From the NCBI RefSeq assembly GCF_900109195.1, contig NZ_FNZG01000001.1, positions 124,001 through 188,000 of the forward strand: 64,000 nt of DNA, written 5' to 3'. The stretch comes from Pseudooceanicola nitratireducens. Lineage in GTDB: Bacteria > Pseudomonadota > Alphaproteobacteria > Rhodobacterales > Rhodobacteraceae. This document shows, piece after piece, positions 41,390 to 50,933 of the stretch (position 1 is its first letter; the number at the start of each line of letters is the position of its first letter). Under the pieces are notes generated by a model, which did no database searches, was not told the origin of the DNA, and saw only the letters and a program-made list of their open reading frames with translations. The position numbers and the translations under genes are program-made.

Positions 41390-41470
41390 CCCGACAGTCC
41401 AAGTCAATCGCCGGGCGAGCCCGGGGCGACGCCCTGCGTCGGGCCGAGTGAGCATTTCGAACCATGGCCG

Positions 41471-41504
41471 CAAAAGCAAAAGCCCCGCCGGACTGGGCGG
41501 GGCT
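41471..41504 (-). terminator. Terminator of the petABC operon
   Basis: On the minus strand AGCCCCGCC (41504-41496) pairs with GGCGGGGCT (41489-41481) and is followed by TTTGCTTTTG. It lies about 30 bp after the cytochrome c1 stop. Confidence 0.88.
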
Positions 41505-41532
41505 TTCGAATGTCTTGGTCCTGCTCTGAAGA

Positions 41533-42324
41533 TCAGGCGATCTTCTTGCCCTTGTGCGGGGCCCACAGACGCTTGTTCGTCAGGTAAAGCAGCGCGCCCA
41601 GGATGACCAGGAAGACCACGCCGACAAAGCCCGCGTGCTTGCGCGCCATCATCTTCGGCTCGGCCGCCCACATCAGGAAGGCCGCGACGTCTTCTGCTTC
41701 GTGGTGCAGATCGTTGGCGTGACCGTCGGCGAATTCCACGTCCTCGCCCGCCAGGGGCGGGGCCATTGCGATCCAGCCGCCGGGGAAGGCGGTGTTCTCG
41801 TAATAGGTGGTGCCGGCTTCTTCCTTGGTCTCGCCGGTGTAGCCGGCCAGGATGCTGACGATGTACTCAGCGCCGCCCATGCCTTTGAACAGCTGGTTCA
41901 GACCCAGGCCATAGGGCCCGTGGAAGCCCGCGCGACCCTTCGCCATCAGCGACAGGTCGGGCGCGTTTTCCAGGTTGGACACCGGGAAGTGGTCGGCCGG
42001 TTTCGCCGGACGGAAATCGTCCAGCTCTGCGTCGAAGACCTCGAAGTTCTGGGCCGCATAGGCGCGGACCTGATCTTCGGGCAGATGCGGGCCACCTTCG
42101 TCGGCAAGCGTCCGGATCGGCACATAGCGCAGACCGTGACAGGCCGAGCAGACCTCGGTGTAGATTTGCAGGCCGCGCTGAAGCTGGTTCTGGTCAAAGG
42201 TGCCGAACGGCCCCTCGAACGAGAAATCCACGTCTTCGATGTGGCCTTCGCTACCTGCCGCCTGGGCGGCACCGGCCGAAAGGGCCAGTGCTGCAAGGGC
42301 AGAGATGGTGAACTTGCGGAACAT
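41533..42324 (-). CDS. petC: Cytochrome c1 of the cytochrome bc1 complex
   Basis: The 263-residue protein has a signal peptide ([16 protein letters not shown]) and the haem c motif [11 protein letters not shown]. The acidic region and methionine-ligand region follow, and a single C-terminal membrane anchor ([23 protein letters not shown]) holds the haem domain in the periplasm. It passes electrons from the Rieske protein to cytochrome c2 or cy. It is the third gene of the operon and ends at a clear terminator. Confidence 0.97.
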   Translation of the reverse strand: MFRKFTISALAALALSAGAAQAAGSEGHIEDVDFSFEGPFGTFDQNQLQRGLQIYTEVCSACHGLRYVPIRTLADEGGPHLPEDQVRAYAAQNFEVFDAELDDFRPAKPADHFPVSNLENAPDLSLMAKGRAGFHGPYGLGLNQLFKGMGGAEYIVSILAGYTGETKEEAGTTYYENTAFPGGWIAMAPPLAGEDVEFADGHANDLHHEAEDVAAFLMWAAEPKMMARKHAGFVGVVFLVILGALLYLTNKRLWAPHKGKKIA

Positions 42325-42340
42325 GATCTCTGTCCTTTCC

Positions 42341-43660
42341 TTATTCGGCGGGGGTCTTGTTGCCGTAGTGCGCTTCGAAGTCTTCTTCGATGGACGCGGG
42401 CTGCGGCAGCGGTTTCTCGATCACGCCGAGGATCGGCAGGATCACCAGGAAGTAGGCGAACCAATAGGTCGAGCCGATCAGCGAGATGGTCGAATACGGC
42501 GGTTCAGCCGGCATCGCGCCACACCACATCAAGACCACGAAGTCGATCAGCAGCAGGTAGAACCACCACTTGAACATCGGGCGATAGCGACCGGACCGCA
42601 CCGAGGAGGTGTCGAGCCAGGGCGTCAGCGCCATCACGGCGATGGCCGCGAACATGGCCAGCACGCCGAAGAACTTCGCGTCGACGATGCCGCCGGTGAT
42701 CCAGCTTGCCGCCATCACGATCCAGACGTCGCCGGTGAAGGCACGCAGGATGGCGTAGAAGGGCAGGAAGTACCACTCGGGCACGATATGCGCCGGCGTC
42801 GAAAGCGGGTTCGCTTCCAGGTAGTTGTCGGGGTGGCCCAGGTAGTTGGGCATGAAACCGACGATGGCGAAGAAGATCACCAGCACGACGACCAGACCAA
42901 CGAGATCCTTGATCACGAAGTAGGGCCAGAAGGGCAGGGTGTCTTTCTTGGCTTCTTCCTTGGACCCGCGACGGACCTCAACACCCGTGGGGTTGTTGTT
43001 GCCGGTCGAGTGGAAGGCCCAGATGTGCACGATCACCAGGCCCGCGATGACGAAGGGCAGCAGGTAGTGCAGCGAGAAGAAGCGGTTCAGCGTGGCGTTG
43101 TCCACGGCGGGTCCGCCCAGCAGCCAGGTCTGGATCGCTTCGCCCACGAAGGGGATCGCGCCGAACAGGCCGGTGATCACGGTCGCCCCCCAGAAGGACA
43201 TCTGACCCCAGGGCAGAACATAGCCCATGAAGCCGGTCGCCATCATCAGCAGGTAGATGATCATGCCGATGATCCAGGTGATTTCGCGGGGTGCCTTGTA
43301 GGACCCGTAGAACAGACCGCGGAAGATGTGGATGTAGACCGCAAAGAAGAACAGCGATGCGCCGTTCATGTGCAGGTAGCGCAGGAAATGGCCGCCGTTC
43401 ACGTCACGCATGATGTGTTCGACCGACGCGAAGGCCAGGTCCACATGCGGGGTGTAATGCATCACCAGGACGATGCCGGTGACGATTTGCAGCGCCAGGC
43501 AGAAGGCCAGGACGATGCCCCAGATCCACCACCAGTTCAGGTTCTTCGGGGTGGGAATCATCAGGGTGTCATAGAGAAGGCCGATGATCGGCAGGCGGGA
43601 ATGGACCCACTTTTCGCCTTTGGTCTTCGGTTCGTAATGATCGTGGGGAATACCGGACAT
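42341..43660 (-). CDS. petB: Cytochrome b of the cytochrome bc1 complex
   Basis: The 439-residue protein has eight membrane helices in one chain, as in alphaproteobacterial and mitochondrial cytochrome b. Haem-ligand histidines lie in [23 protein letters not shown] and in the fourth helix ([25 protein letters not shown]). The quinol-oxidation-site motif [13 protein letters not shown] (P-E-W-Y) is present. It contains the quinol oxidation and reduction sites of complex III. It lies between petA and petC with 11- and 16-bp gaps. Confidence 0.98.
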   Translation of the reverse strand: MSGIPHDHYEPKTKGEKWVHSRLPIIGLLYDTLMIPTPKNLNWWWIWGIVLAFCLALQIVTGIVLVMHYTPHVDLAFASVEHIMRDVNGGHFLRYLHMNGASLFFFAVYIHIFRGLFYGSYKAPREITWIIGMIIYLLMMATGFMGYVLPWGQMSFWGATVITGLFGAIPFVGEAIQTWLLGGPAVDNATLNRFFSLHYLLPFVIAGLVIVHIWAFHSTGNNNPTGVEVRRGSKEEAKKDTLPFWPYFVIKDLVGLVVVLVIFFAIVGFMPNYLGHPDNYLEANPLSTPAHIVPEWYFLPFYAILRAFTGDVWIVMAASWITGGIVDAKFFGVLAMFAAIAVMALTPWLDTSSVRSGRYRPMFKWWFYLLLIDFVVLMWCGAMPAEPPYSTISLIGSTYWFAYFLVILPILGVIEKPLPQPASIEEDFEAHYGNKTPAE

Positions 43661-43671
43661 TGCTATCTCCC

Positions 43672-44241
43672 TCAGCCCAGAACGATCTCGGTGCCCTCAA
43701 AGCGGGCAACGGGGACGGGCAGGTTTTGCGGCGCGGGGCCTTTGCGGATACGACCGGCAGTGTCGTAGTGAGAACCGTGACAGGGGCAGAACCACCCGCC
43801 GAAGTCGCCGGCACCGTCGCCCAGGGGCACACAGCCCAGGTGCGTGCAGACGCCCATCATGACCAGCCACTCTTCGCTGCCTTCGTCATTGGCGAGGGCG
43901 CGGTTGGGGTCGGTCGCGGGGGAACCGGCGTCGATATTGGCGTTGCGCGCTTCCGGGTCGGGCAGGCTGGTGACGTCGACGGCATTGGCTTCGTCGATCT
44001 CTTCCTGCGTGCGGCGGCGGATAAACACCGGCTTGCCAAGGAACTTGACCGTCAGCTGCGTGCCGGGCTCGACGCCTGACACGTCGACGCGGATCGAGGC
44101 AAGCGCCTGAACATCGGCCGAGGGGTTCATCTGGTTCACGAGCGGCCAGACAGCCGCGCCCGTTGCGACGGCACCTGCACCTGCGGTGGCATAGTAGAGG
44201 AAGTCCCTCCTGGTGCCTTCGTGGTCTTCTGCGTGGGACAC
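43672..44241 (-). CDS. petA: Rieske iron-sulfur protein of the cytochrome bc1 complex
   Basis: The 189-residue protein has a Tat signal-anchor ([20 protein letters not shown]) and a C-terminal Rieske domain with the [2Fe-2S] ligands in [10 protein letters not shown] and CPCHGSHYD. The hinge region [19 protein letters not shown] resembles that of Rhodobacter. It is the first gene of the petABC operon. Upstream lies about 250 bp shared with the divergent outer-membrane-protein gene. Confidence 0.98.
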   Translation of the reverse strand: MSHAEDHEGTRRDFLYYATAGAGAVATGAAVWPLVNQMNPSADVQALASIRVDVSGVEPGTQLTVKFLGKPVFIRRRTQEEIDEANAVDVTSLPDPEARNANIDAGSPATDPNRALANDEGSEEWLVMMGVCTHLGCVPLGDGAGDFGGWFCPCHGSHYDTAGRIRKGPAPQNLPVPVARFEGTEIVLG

Positions 44242-44488
44242 GAGGTTTGCTCCATCATTCGGCCTGTCGGCCCGGATACGAAAACTGGGGCCGGACCTTG
44301 CAGTCCTGCCTCTCCGAGCCGGTGTTTAACCGCCGATTTCCGTGCCGTCCAGCATACAATGGGCTGTCTCAAGGGGGGGCGCGCATCTGTCGCGCTTGAG
44401 AAGGCCCGCCCCAAGGTGTAGGCAGGTCCCCAGATAATGGCCGGAAGATCAGGCCTTAAGACATTGGCCGCAAGGATCGGACGGGATC

Positions 44489-45238
44489 ATGCTGAAGACA
44501 CGCCCCACACAATCGACACCTCAACCGACCAGGGCATCGGCCTCTCGCCGCTTGAACGGCCGCACGGGCCAGGGCCTTGCCGCCATCGCCGGTGCCGCAA
44601 CCCTTGCCGCCGGCCTGACCCTGGCCGCCCCCGCCCGCGCGGAAATGGAGCTGAACTTCTACACCGGCTACCAGACCGCGCCGCACAGCCGCGTCACCGG
44701 CACGCGCGGCGCATCCTCGGGCAGCACCAGCTTTGACAGCCTGATCGGCTGGCAGGGCAAAAGCTTTTCCGCACCGCCCTACTACGGCCTGCGCGCCACC
44801 TGGTGGCGTCCGTCGAACGTGGGCTTCGGGCTGGAATTCTCGCACAACAAGGTCTACGCCCCCGCGGCCGAGATGCCGGCCGGCTTCTCCCGCCTGGAAT
44901 TCACCGATGGTCTGAACATCATCACCGCCAATATCTCAAAGCGCTGGCCCGGTGCCTGGGGCGGGTCGATCACGCCCTATGTCAGCGGTGGCCTTGGGAT
45001 CTCGATGCCGCATGTGGACGTGACCGAAGGCACCAACGTGACCTATGGCTACCAGGTGACCGGTGCCGCCGCGCGCGTGACCGCCGGGGCCAAGTACCAG
45101 CTGAACGACCGCTGGTCGATCTTTGGCGAATACCAGTTCACCTGGTCGCAGAACTCGGCCGACCTGGCCGGCGGCGGCAATCTGAACACCCGGATCTTCA
45201 CCAACGCGCTGAACATCGGCGTCGGCTTCAGCTTCTGA
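44489..45238 (+). CDS. Outer-membrane beta-barrel protein, possibly lipid A oxidase (LpxQ)-like
   Basis: The 249-residue protein has a long basic N-terminus, then a signal peptide (GLAAIAGAATLAAGLTLAAPARA). The mature part (EMELNFYTGYQTAPHS ... NIGVGFSF) has alternating amphipathic strands and a C-terminal Phe, as in outer-membrane barrels. The motif MELNFYTGYQTAPHS and the eight-strand-like size resemble rhizobial lipid A oxidase-type proteins, but this is from memory of the family and not decisive. A shorter start near the signal peptide is possible. It is monocistronic with a terminator. Confidence 0.75.
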   Translation: MLKTRPTQSTPQPTRASASRRLNGRTGQGLAAIAGAATLAAGLTLAAPARAEMELNFYTGYQTAPHSRVTGTRGASSGSTSFDSLIGWQGKSFSAPPYYGLRATWWRPSNVGFGLEFSHNKVYAPAAEMPAGFSRLEFTDGLNIITANISKRWPGAWGGSITPYVSGGLGISMPHVDVTEGTNVTYGYQVTGAAARVTAGAKYQLNDRWSIFGEYQFTWSQNSADLAGGGNLNTRIFTNALNIGVGFSF

Positions 45239-45282
45239 CGCAGGGGTCCGGATAGCCCGGATAACATCTTTATTTAAAATGC

Positions 45283-45313
45283 AAAAAGCGCCCGATCATT
45301 CGGGCGCTTTTTC
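45283..45313. terminator. Bidirectional terminator between the barrel-protein and GST genes
   Basis: AAAAAGCGCCCGA pairs with TCGGGCGCTTTTT around a 4-nt loop (TCAT), giving a GC stem with A- and T-tracts on both sides. It serves the barrel gene on the plus strand and the GST gene on the minus strand. Confidence 0.92.
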
Positions 45314-45345
45314 GTTGTTCCAAAGGCTGTTCCAATGGCCGCGGC

Positions 45346-45951
45346 TCAAGCCGGGGGCTGGCTGCCCTGCATCGACGGACGTGCCGCGAATCCCTCGAAC
45401 CACTTGGCCAGCTCTGGGGCCTCGGCGCGCCAGTTGCGGTCGTTGTGGCGGTAATCCACGTAGGCCAGCGCACAGCCGACCCCGATCTGTGCCGCATCCA
45501 GCGGGCCATTCAGATGCCCCATCCAGCGCTCTTCGATCGCCTTGATCGCGCCAAGCGCCTTGCCCCATTGCGCCTCGATCCAGCCGTCGAAAACCTTGTC
45601 CTCGGGGCGGACGCGGTGTTCGTAGACCATCAGCACGGCGGCCTCCATCAGCCCGTCTGCGGTGGCTTCCAGCGTCAGCACCTCCCAGATGCGGGCCTCC
45701 GGGTACAGGGACCCGCCCGCCACCGCGTCAAGATAACGGGTGATCACCCGGCTGTCATAGATCGCCGGGCCGTCGTCGCGCACCAGGCAGGGCAGCTTGC
45801 CCAGGGGGTTCGCCGCCTTCAGCGCGCCGTCGGTCGCCACCGGCGTGGTCGCGGTCGCGATGACCTCGATGCTCTCGGCGATCCCCAGCTCTTGCGCGGC
45901 GACCATGACCTTGCGCACGAACGGCGAAGACGGTGAATGGAATAGCTTCAT
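45346..45951 (-). CDS. Glutathione S-transferase family protein
   Basis: The 201-residue protein has a thioredoxin-fold N-domain (MKLFHSPSSPFVRKVMVAAQ, with S-P-F-V-R at the catalytic serine position; NPLGKLPCLV with cis-Pro; IYDSRVITRYLD). The helical C-domain has DAAQIGVGCALAYVDYR. It is a beta/zeta-like GST, substrate unknown. The start at 45951 is the family start, and 30 in-frame upstream codons are not family-like. Confidence 0.9.
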   Translation of the reverse strand: MKLFHSPSSPFVRKVMVAAQELGIAESIEVIATATTPVATDGALKAANPLGKLPCLVRDDGPAIYDSRVITRYLDAVAGGSLYPEARIWEVLTLEATADGLMEAAVLMVYEHRVRPEDKVFDGWIEAQWGKALGAIKAIEERWMGHLNGPLDAAQIGVGCALAYVDYRHNDRNWRAEAPELAKWFEGFAARPSMQGSQPPA

Positions 45952-46104
45952 CTTTCTCTCCCTGTTCCGGGCCTTGCTGTCCCAAAGACGGGCAATGGCC
46001 CTTTGCGCGCAGCCTATGCCGCGCCGCGCGCCCCTGTCCATCGCCCGCGGACGCCGCGCCCCGCCAACCCGGGCTTGCCCGCCCGCAATGGCACGGCACC
46101 TGCC

Positions 46105-46725
46105 TCAGATCGGCTTTGCCTGGCGCATCAGCTGCGCCAGCACCTCGACCTCGGATCCCAGTCCGGCCTGCGCCAGCCCCTCGGCTGCGGCCAGCCGCGC
46201 CGCCTCGGGCTTGTGCTGGGCCAGCTTCCAGGTGCCGTCCACGTCTTCGATATACAGGCGGAAGGGCAGGATGATCCGCATCAAGCGCGCCAGCGCCTCG
46301 GGATCGACCTTGTCGATCTTCCAGACCGGCTTTGGGGCCAGCCGTTCCTCGAAATGGTCCGACAGCCGCTCCAGCACCTCGCGCAGCGCCTCCGGGGGCA
46401 GCGGCTCCAGCCTCCCGGTCAGATGCACCGAGACATAGTTCCAGGTCGGCACCTGGTCCTCGATCCCGTACCAGTCGGGCGAGATGTACCCATGAGGCCC
46501 CTGCACGGCCAGGCGTGCGGGAATCGCTTCGCGTGCCGCCCGCGCCACCGGGTTCGACCGCATCAGATGAAGATCCACGTGGTCGCCCTCGATCACGAAA
46601 GGCACATGTGCCAGATGCGGCGCGCCCCCGGGATCAGACGCGGCCAGCACACCGAATCCCGTCTCGGCGGCAAAGCCCAGCCAGTCGTCGCGGCTGCCCA
46701 CATGGTACATAGGATTGGGATGCAT
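46105..46725 (-). CDS. PaiB-like FMN-binding (split-barrel) protein
   Basis: The 206-residue protein starts MHPNPMYHV and contains HLAHVPFVIEGDHVDLHLMRSNP, HGYISPDWY, VPTWNYVSVHLTGRLEP and KPVWKIDKV, a full set of PaiB motifs. PaiB was named a negative regulator of sporulation and protease genes in Bacillus, but the fold is an FMN/haem-binding split barrel and function in alphaproteobacteria is unclear. No gene partner is evident. Confidence 0.9.
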   Translation of the reverse strand: MHPNPMYHVGSRDDWLGFAAETGFGVLAASDPGGAPHLAHVPFVIEGDHVDLHLMRSNPVARAAREAIPARLAVQGPHGYISPDWYGIEDQVPTWNYVSVHLTGRLEPLPPEALREVLERLSDHFEERLAPKPVWKIDKVDPEALARLMRIILPFRLYIEDVDGTWKLAQHKPEAARLAAAEGLAQAGLGSEVEVLAQLMRQAKPI

Positions 46726-46740
46726 GGCGCGGCCCCCCTG

Positions 46741-46761
46741 ATCATCTTGCCAGAAATACTC
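46741..46761. repeat. Dispersed intergenic repeat, copy 2
   Basis: This is identical over 21 bp to 25565-25585 and ends ATCTTGCCAGAAATACTC. It lies just upstream of the PaiB-like gene. Confidence 0.6.
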
Positions 46762-46826
46762 TCGCCGAAGGCATCGACGGTCCGGGCAAGACTAGCGCCG
46801 GGGCAGGGCGCTGTCGCGATCAGATG

Positions 46827-48080
46827 TCACGCAAACAATGACTTTCCGTCATGCGAGGATATCCGCGCCGTGATGATCTGCCCCTCGGGCATGTCCCGGT
46901 CGAACCGCACCTCGGCGAATTGCTCGGTCCGGCCCATGCGCGGGCCTTCCATCAGGATCACCTGGTCGCGTCCGACTTGGGCGTCCAGATGCGCCTGCAC
47001 CCGCAGATCCCCCGCCGCCCGCAACCGGGCCGCGCGGTCCTTGATGGCCGGGCCGCGCACCTGCGGCATCTTGGCCGCCGGGGTGCCGGGGCGCGGCGAA
47101 TAGGGGAAGACATGCAGCCAGGTCAGCTGACATTCCTCGACCAGCTTCAGAGAGTTCTCGAACATCTCTTCGGTCTCGGTCGGGAAACCGGCGATGATAT
47201 CGGCCCCATAGGTCATGTCGGGGCGCAGCTTCAGCGCCTCTTCGCAGAAGCGGATGGCGTCATCGCGCAGGTGACGGCGCTTCATCCGCTTGAGAATCAT
47301 GTCATCCCCCGCCTGCAGCGACAGGTGAAGATGCGGCATCAGGCGCGGCTCGGTTGCGATGGCCTCCATCAGCGCGGGATCGGCCTCGATCGAATCGATC
47401 GAGGAGATCCGCAACCGCGGCAAATCCGGCACCAGCTTCAGGATGCGCCGCACCAGGTCACCAAGCGGCGGCGTCCCTGGCAGGTCATCCCCCCAGGAGG
47501 TCAGATCAACCCCGGTCAGCACGACCTCGTTGAATCCGCGGTCAACCAGACGCTTGATCTGGTCCACCACGACCCCGGCGGGAACCGATCGCGAATTGCC
47601 CCGGCCATAGGGGATGATGCAGAAGGTACAGCGGTGGTCACAGCCGTTCTGCACCTGCACATAGGCCCGGTGCCGCCCGAAGCCGTCGATCAGGTGCCCC
47701 GCGGTCTCCGTCACCGACATGATGTCGTCGACGATCACGCGCTCGGTCTGGCCGATCAGGTCGGGGGCGAATCCCTTCCAGGTCTCGGCCTGCATCTTCT
47801 CGGAATTGCCGACCACGTGGTCGACCTCGGCCATGGCGGCAAAGGTTTCCGGTTCGGTCTGGGCGGCGCAGCCGGTCACGATGATCTTGGCGTTCGGATT
47901 GTCGCGCCGCATCCGGCGGATGTCCTGGCGCGCCTTGCGCACGGCCTCGGCCGTGACGGCGCAGGTGTTCACGACGATGGCGTCCTCGACCCCGGCGGCC
48001 TCGGCCAGTTCCTTCATCGCTTCCGTCTCATAGGCGTTGAGCCGGCAGCCGAAGGTTTCAAAGATCGGCGGCTTGGTCAT
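46827..48080 (-). CDS. mtaB: tRNA t6A37 methylthiotransferase MtaB (radical SAM)
   Basis: The 417-residue protein has an N-terminal MTTase domain ([49 protein letters not shown]; three cluster cysteines). The radical SAM core has [15 protein letters not shown] (C-x3-C-x2-C), and a C-terminal TRAM-like domain ends the chain. It adds the methylthio group to N6-threonylcarbamoyladenosine 37 of tRNAs reading ANN codons. It overlaps the dapF stop by 4 bp. Interestingly, a tRNA-Lys(UUU), the usual ms2t6A-modified tRNA, lies 1.1 kb away. Confidence 0.95.
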   Translation of the reverse strand: MTKPPIFETFGCRLNAYETEAMKELAEAAGVEDAIVVNTCAVTAEAVRKARQDIRRMRRDNPNAKIIVTGCAAQTEPETFAAMAEVDHVVGNSEKMQAETWKGFAPDLIGQTERVIVDDIMSVTETAGHLIDGFGRHRAYVQVQNGCDHRCTFCIIPYGRGNSRSVPAGVVVDQIKRLVDRGFNEVVLTGVDLTSWGDDLPGTPPLGDLVRRILKLVPDLPRLRISSIDSIEADPALMEAIATEPRLMPHLHLSLQAGDDMILKRMKRRHLRDDAIRFCEEALKLRPDMTYGADIIAGFPTETEEMFENSLKLVEECQLTWLHVFPYSPRPGTPAAKMPQVRGPAIKDRAARLRAAGDLRVQAHLDAQVGRDQVILMEGPRMGRTEQFAEVRFDRDMPEGQIITARISSHDGKSLFA

Positions 48081-48916
48081 TCCAGCCCACCCAGAAGCTT
48101 CGGCGACAGCACCGCCTCGAACACATGGGCCACGGGGCCTGTCATCCAGACGCCTTCGTCGGTCCAGTCCAGTTCAAGCCAGCCGCCGTCGACCTCCATA
48201 CGGATGTGCCGGTCGGTCAGGCCGCGCTGCGCGCCCGCCACGGCGACGGCGCAAGCGCCCGAGCCGCAGGCCAGGGTGATTCCCGTGCCGCGTTCCCAGA
48301 CCCGCATCCGGACCTCTCCGCGCGACCGCACCTGGACGAATTCCACGTTGGTCGCCTGCGGGAACAGGGGATCATGTTCGACCGCCGCGCCACGCGCCGC
48401 CACGTCGACCGCGGCGATGTCATCGACAAAGAAGACCGCATGGGGGTTGCCCATGCCCACGGCCACCGGGTCGCCCTCCAGCGGCAGATGCTGCTGATCG
48501 ACCGCGTGCGACAGCGGGATCTGCGCCCAGTCCAGCACCGGCGCGCCAAGGTTCACCCAGACAGCCTGACCGCGCATCTCGGCCCGCAGCACGCCGCGGG
48601 CGGTGCGGATGGTCACCCGGTCGCGCCCGGTCTCGCCCATCCACAGCGCCGCGACACAGCGGGTGGCATTGCCACAAGCCCCGGCGCGGCTGCCGTCGGA
48701 ATTCCAGAAGTCCAGCTCGATGTCCGTATCCACGCCGTCGCGGATCTCGGCCAGCTGGTCAAAGCCCACGCCGCGATGCCGGTCCCCCACGGCCTTCGCC
48801 AGGGCAGCCGTGCACACCGGGGCCATGCCCCGGCTGTCGAGGATGACGAAATCGTTGCCGGCCCCATGCATCTTGCGAAAGGGCAGACCGTCGGAAGGGA
48901 TCGGGCGTGTCTGCAT
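48077..48916 (-). CDS. dapF: Diaminopimelate epimerase
   Basis: The 279-residue enzyme interconverts LL- and meso-DAP. It has both catalytic cysteines, in [13 protein letters not shown] and [13 protein letters not shown], and the N-terminal [15 protein letters not shown] motif. The start at 48916 ([20 protein letters not shown]) is preceded by GCGGGGG; an ATG three codons upstream lacks a ribosome-binding site. It is the first gene of a dapF-mtaB operon with a 4-bp overlap. dapD and dapE lie 43-46 kb away in the same window. Confidence 0.96.
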   Translation of the reverse strand: MQTRPIPSDGLPFRKMHGAGNDFVILDSRGMAPVCTAALAKAVGDRHRGVGFDQLAEIRDGVDTDIELDFWNSDGSRAGACGNATRCVAALWMGETGRDRVTIRTARGVLRAEMRGQAVWVNLGAPVLDWAQIPLSHAVDQQHLPLEGDPVAVGMGNPHAVFFVDDIAAVDVAARGAAVEHDPLFPQATNVEFVQVRSRGEVRMRVWERGTGITLACGSGACAVAVAGAQRGLTDRHIRMEVDGGWLELDWTDEGVWMTGPVAHVFEAVLSPKLLGGLE

Positions 48917-49125
48917 CCCCCGCATATAAGGCGCATCGCGCCTGTAGAAAAGGCCGCAGAAACCGCTGTGCCCCCAGGGTGTCACCCTGCGCTGACAGGG
49001 CCCGGGTCGGGGGTGAAAAGCCGACGTTGGGGAAGGGGTCAGGGAATTTGCAGATTTTTCGCAAAAAATCCGGGAAACCGGGTTGACCCCCCGCGAAGGC
49101 ATATCTAATAGGGCGGCTCTAGAGT

Positions 49126-49201
49126 GGGCCGTTAGCTCAGTTGGTAGAGCAACTGACTTTTAATCAGTGGGTCGCAGGTTCGAATCCTGCACGGCTCACC
49201 A
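49126..49201 (+). tRNA. tRNA-Lys (anticodon TTT)
   Basis: The 76-nt sequence folds as a standard cloverleaf. The acceptor stem is GGGCCGT/ACGGCTC and the D arm is GCTCAGTTGGTAGAGC. The anticodon arm ACTGA-CTTTTAA-TCAGT has anticodon TTT at 49159-49161. The T arm GCAGG-TTCGAAT-CCTGC follows, and CCA is encoded at 49199-49201. Confidence 0.98.
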
Positions 49202-49405
49202 CTGAACCTCCCTTAGTGGAAATTATTCAATGACCTCGCCGGTTTGGCGGGATGTCTGCGATATGCCTCTGCCCGCGAATTGGGCCCTTTCCCGACATCC
49301 GACCGATGCAAGCGCGGCTTTCCCGTGGCGCGGCACCTGTCCGGATGACAGCCCCGCGTCGCCGGGCTAGGCTGGATGCCGCACGACACCAAGGGGCCAT
49401 CCGCC

Positions 49406-50698
49406 ATGTTCGACCTAATCATCCGCAACGCCACCCTTCCCGACGGTCGCACCGGACAGGACATCGCCGTCCGCGAGGGCACCATCGCCGCGATCGAGCC
49501 GGGAATCACCGCCGACGCCGGCGAGGTGATCGATGCGGGCGGGCTTCTGGTCACGCCGCCCTTTGTCGATCCGCATTTCCACATGGACGCCACCCTGTCG
49601 CTTGGGCTGCCGCGGATGAACCGCTCGGGCACGCTTCTGGAAGGAATCGCACTGTGGGGAGAGCTGCGTCCGACCCTGACCAAGGAGGCGCTGATCGACC
49701 GGGCGCTGCGCTACTGCGATCTTGCGATCTCGAAGGGGTTGCTGGCGGTGCGCAGCCATGTCGATGTCTCGGATCCCCGCCTTGTCACCGCCGAGGCGCT
49801 GCTTGAGGTCCGCGATCTGGTCGCCCCCTATCTTCAGCTGCAGCTGGTCGCCTTCCCGCAGGACGGATACTACCGCGAGCCCGGCATCACCGAGGCGCTG
49901 ACCCGCGCGCTCGACATGGGGGTCGAGGTCGTCGGCGGCATCCCGCATTTCGAACGCACGATGGAAGACGGGGCCCGCAGCGTCGAGGCGCTGTGCCGGA
50001 TCGCCGCCGACCGGGGGCTGCGCGTCGACATGCATTGCGACGAAACCGACGATCCGCTGTCGCGCCACGTGGAAACGCTGGCCGCCCAGACCGTGCGCTT
50101 CGGCCTTCAGGGCCGGGTCGCCGGATCGCATCTGACCTCGATGCATTCGATGGACAATTACTATGTCTCGAAACTGCTGCCCCTGATGGCCGAGGCGCAG
50201 ATGGCCGCGATTCCCAACCCGCTGATCAACATGATGTTGCAGGGTCGCCACGACACCTATCCCAAGCGGCGCGGCCTGACGCGCATTCCCCAGATGCTTG
50301 AAATGGGGATAAACGTCGGGCTGGGGCAGGACTGCGTGATGGACCCCTGGTATTCCATGGGCACCGGCGATCTGCTGGACGTGGCCCATATGGCTGTGCA
50401 TGCGACCCAGATGGGGTCCATCGACGACAAGCGGGCGCTGTTCGACGCGGTCACGGTGAATTCGGCCCGCATCATGGGGCTTGAGGGTTATGGGCTGGAG
50501 CCGGGCTGCCACGCCGACATGGTGATCCTGCAGGCCACCGACCCGGGCGAGGCGATCCGCCTGCGCCCCAACCGGATCAAGGTGATCCGCCGTGGCAAGA
50601 CCATCGCCGAAACCGCGCCCGAGGTCTCGACCCTGATGCTTGATGGGCGGCCCGGCCAGGTCGATCCGGCGGCTTATGCACCCAAAGCGGCCCAATAG
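49406..50698 (+). CDS. Cytosine deaminase (CodA-like) amidohydrolase
   Basis: The 430-residue amidohydrolase has a composite N-terminal beta domain (MFDLIIRNATLPDGRTGQDI) and metal motifs DPHFHMDATL and DMHCDETDDPLSRHVETLA. CodA-like sequences include RSHVDVSDPRL, LVAFPQDGYY, GSHLTSMHSMDNYYV, GRHDTYPKRRGLTRIPQMLE and the Asp in GLGQDCVMDPWYSMGTG. It is likely to deaminate cytosine or a related pyrimidine or creatinine-like compound. The start at 49406 fits the fold. A BMP-type nucleoside transporter operon follows, supporting a nucleobase/nucleoside role. Confidence 0.9.
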   Translation: MFDLIIRNATLPDGRTGQDIAVREGTIAAIEPGITADAGEVIDAGGLLVTPPFVDPHFHMDATLSLGLPRMNRSGTLLEGIALWGELRPTLTKEALIDRALRYCDLAISKGLLAVRSHVDVSDPRLVTAEALLEVRDLVAPYLQLQLVAFPQDGYYREPGITEALTRALDMGVEVVGGIPHFERTMEDGARSVEALCRIAADRGLRVDMHCDETDDPLSRHVETLAAQTVRFGLQGRVAGSHLTSMHSMDNYYVSKLLPLMAEAQMAAIPNPLINMMLQGRHDTYPKRRGLTRIPQMLEMGINVGLGQDCVMDPWYSMGTGDLLDVAHMAVHATQMGSIDDKRALFDAVTVNSARIMGLEGYGLEPGCHADMVILQATDPGEAIRLRPNRIKVIRRGKTIAETAPEVSTLMLDGRPGQVDPAAYAPKAAQ

Positions 50699-50756
50699 CG
50701 CAGGCGGGAAGGGGGGCGTCGCGACGGCCCCGATCTGCCCCAAGGGAAGTTCAATT

Positions 50757-50770
50757 TGACCAACTGGTCA
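50757..50770. promoter_or_regulatory. Dyad operator upstream of the BMP transporter operon
   Basis: TGACCA-AC-TGGTCA, a perfect 6-2-6 inverted repeat, lies 164 bp before the binding-protein start and 59 bp after the deaminase stop. It resembles GntR- or TetR-type operators; no such regulator gene is in the window. Confidence 0.4.
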
Positions 50771-50933
50771 GAAAATGCCCAATATCGCGGCACTCGCTGC
50801 CTAACGATCGGGCAATCCTTCATGGCTGCGCTTGACAGACGGGCGGATGCGCCCGCCAAATCCGGGTAGCCATTCACTTGGACAACACGACCGCCCGGGC
50901 TGCTCCGGGCAAACAGGGACAAGGACCATTCCG

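Noticed and set aside
49126-50698. tRNA-Lys as an integration site for the deaminase/transporter region
   Set aside because: No integrase and no duplicated tRNA 3' end were found downstream, and base composition of the following genes matches the chromosome.
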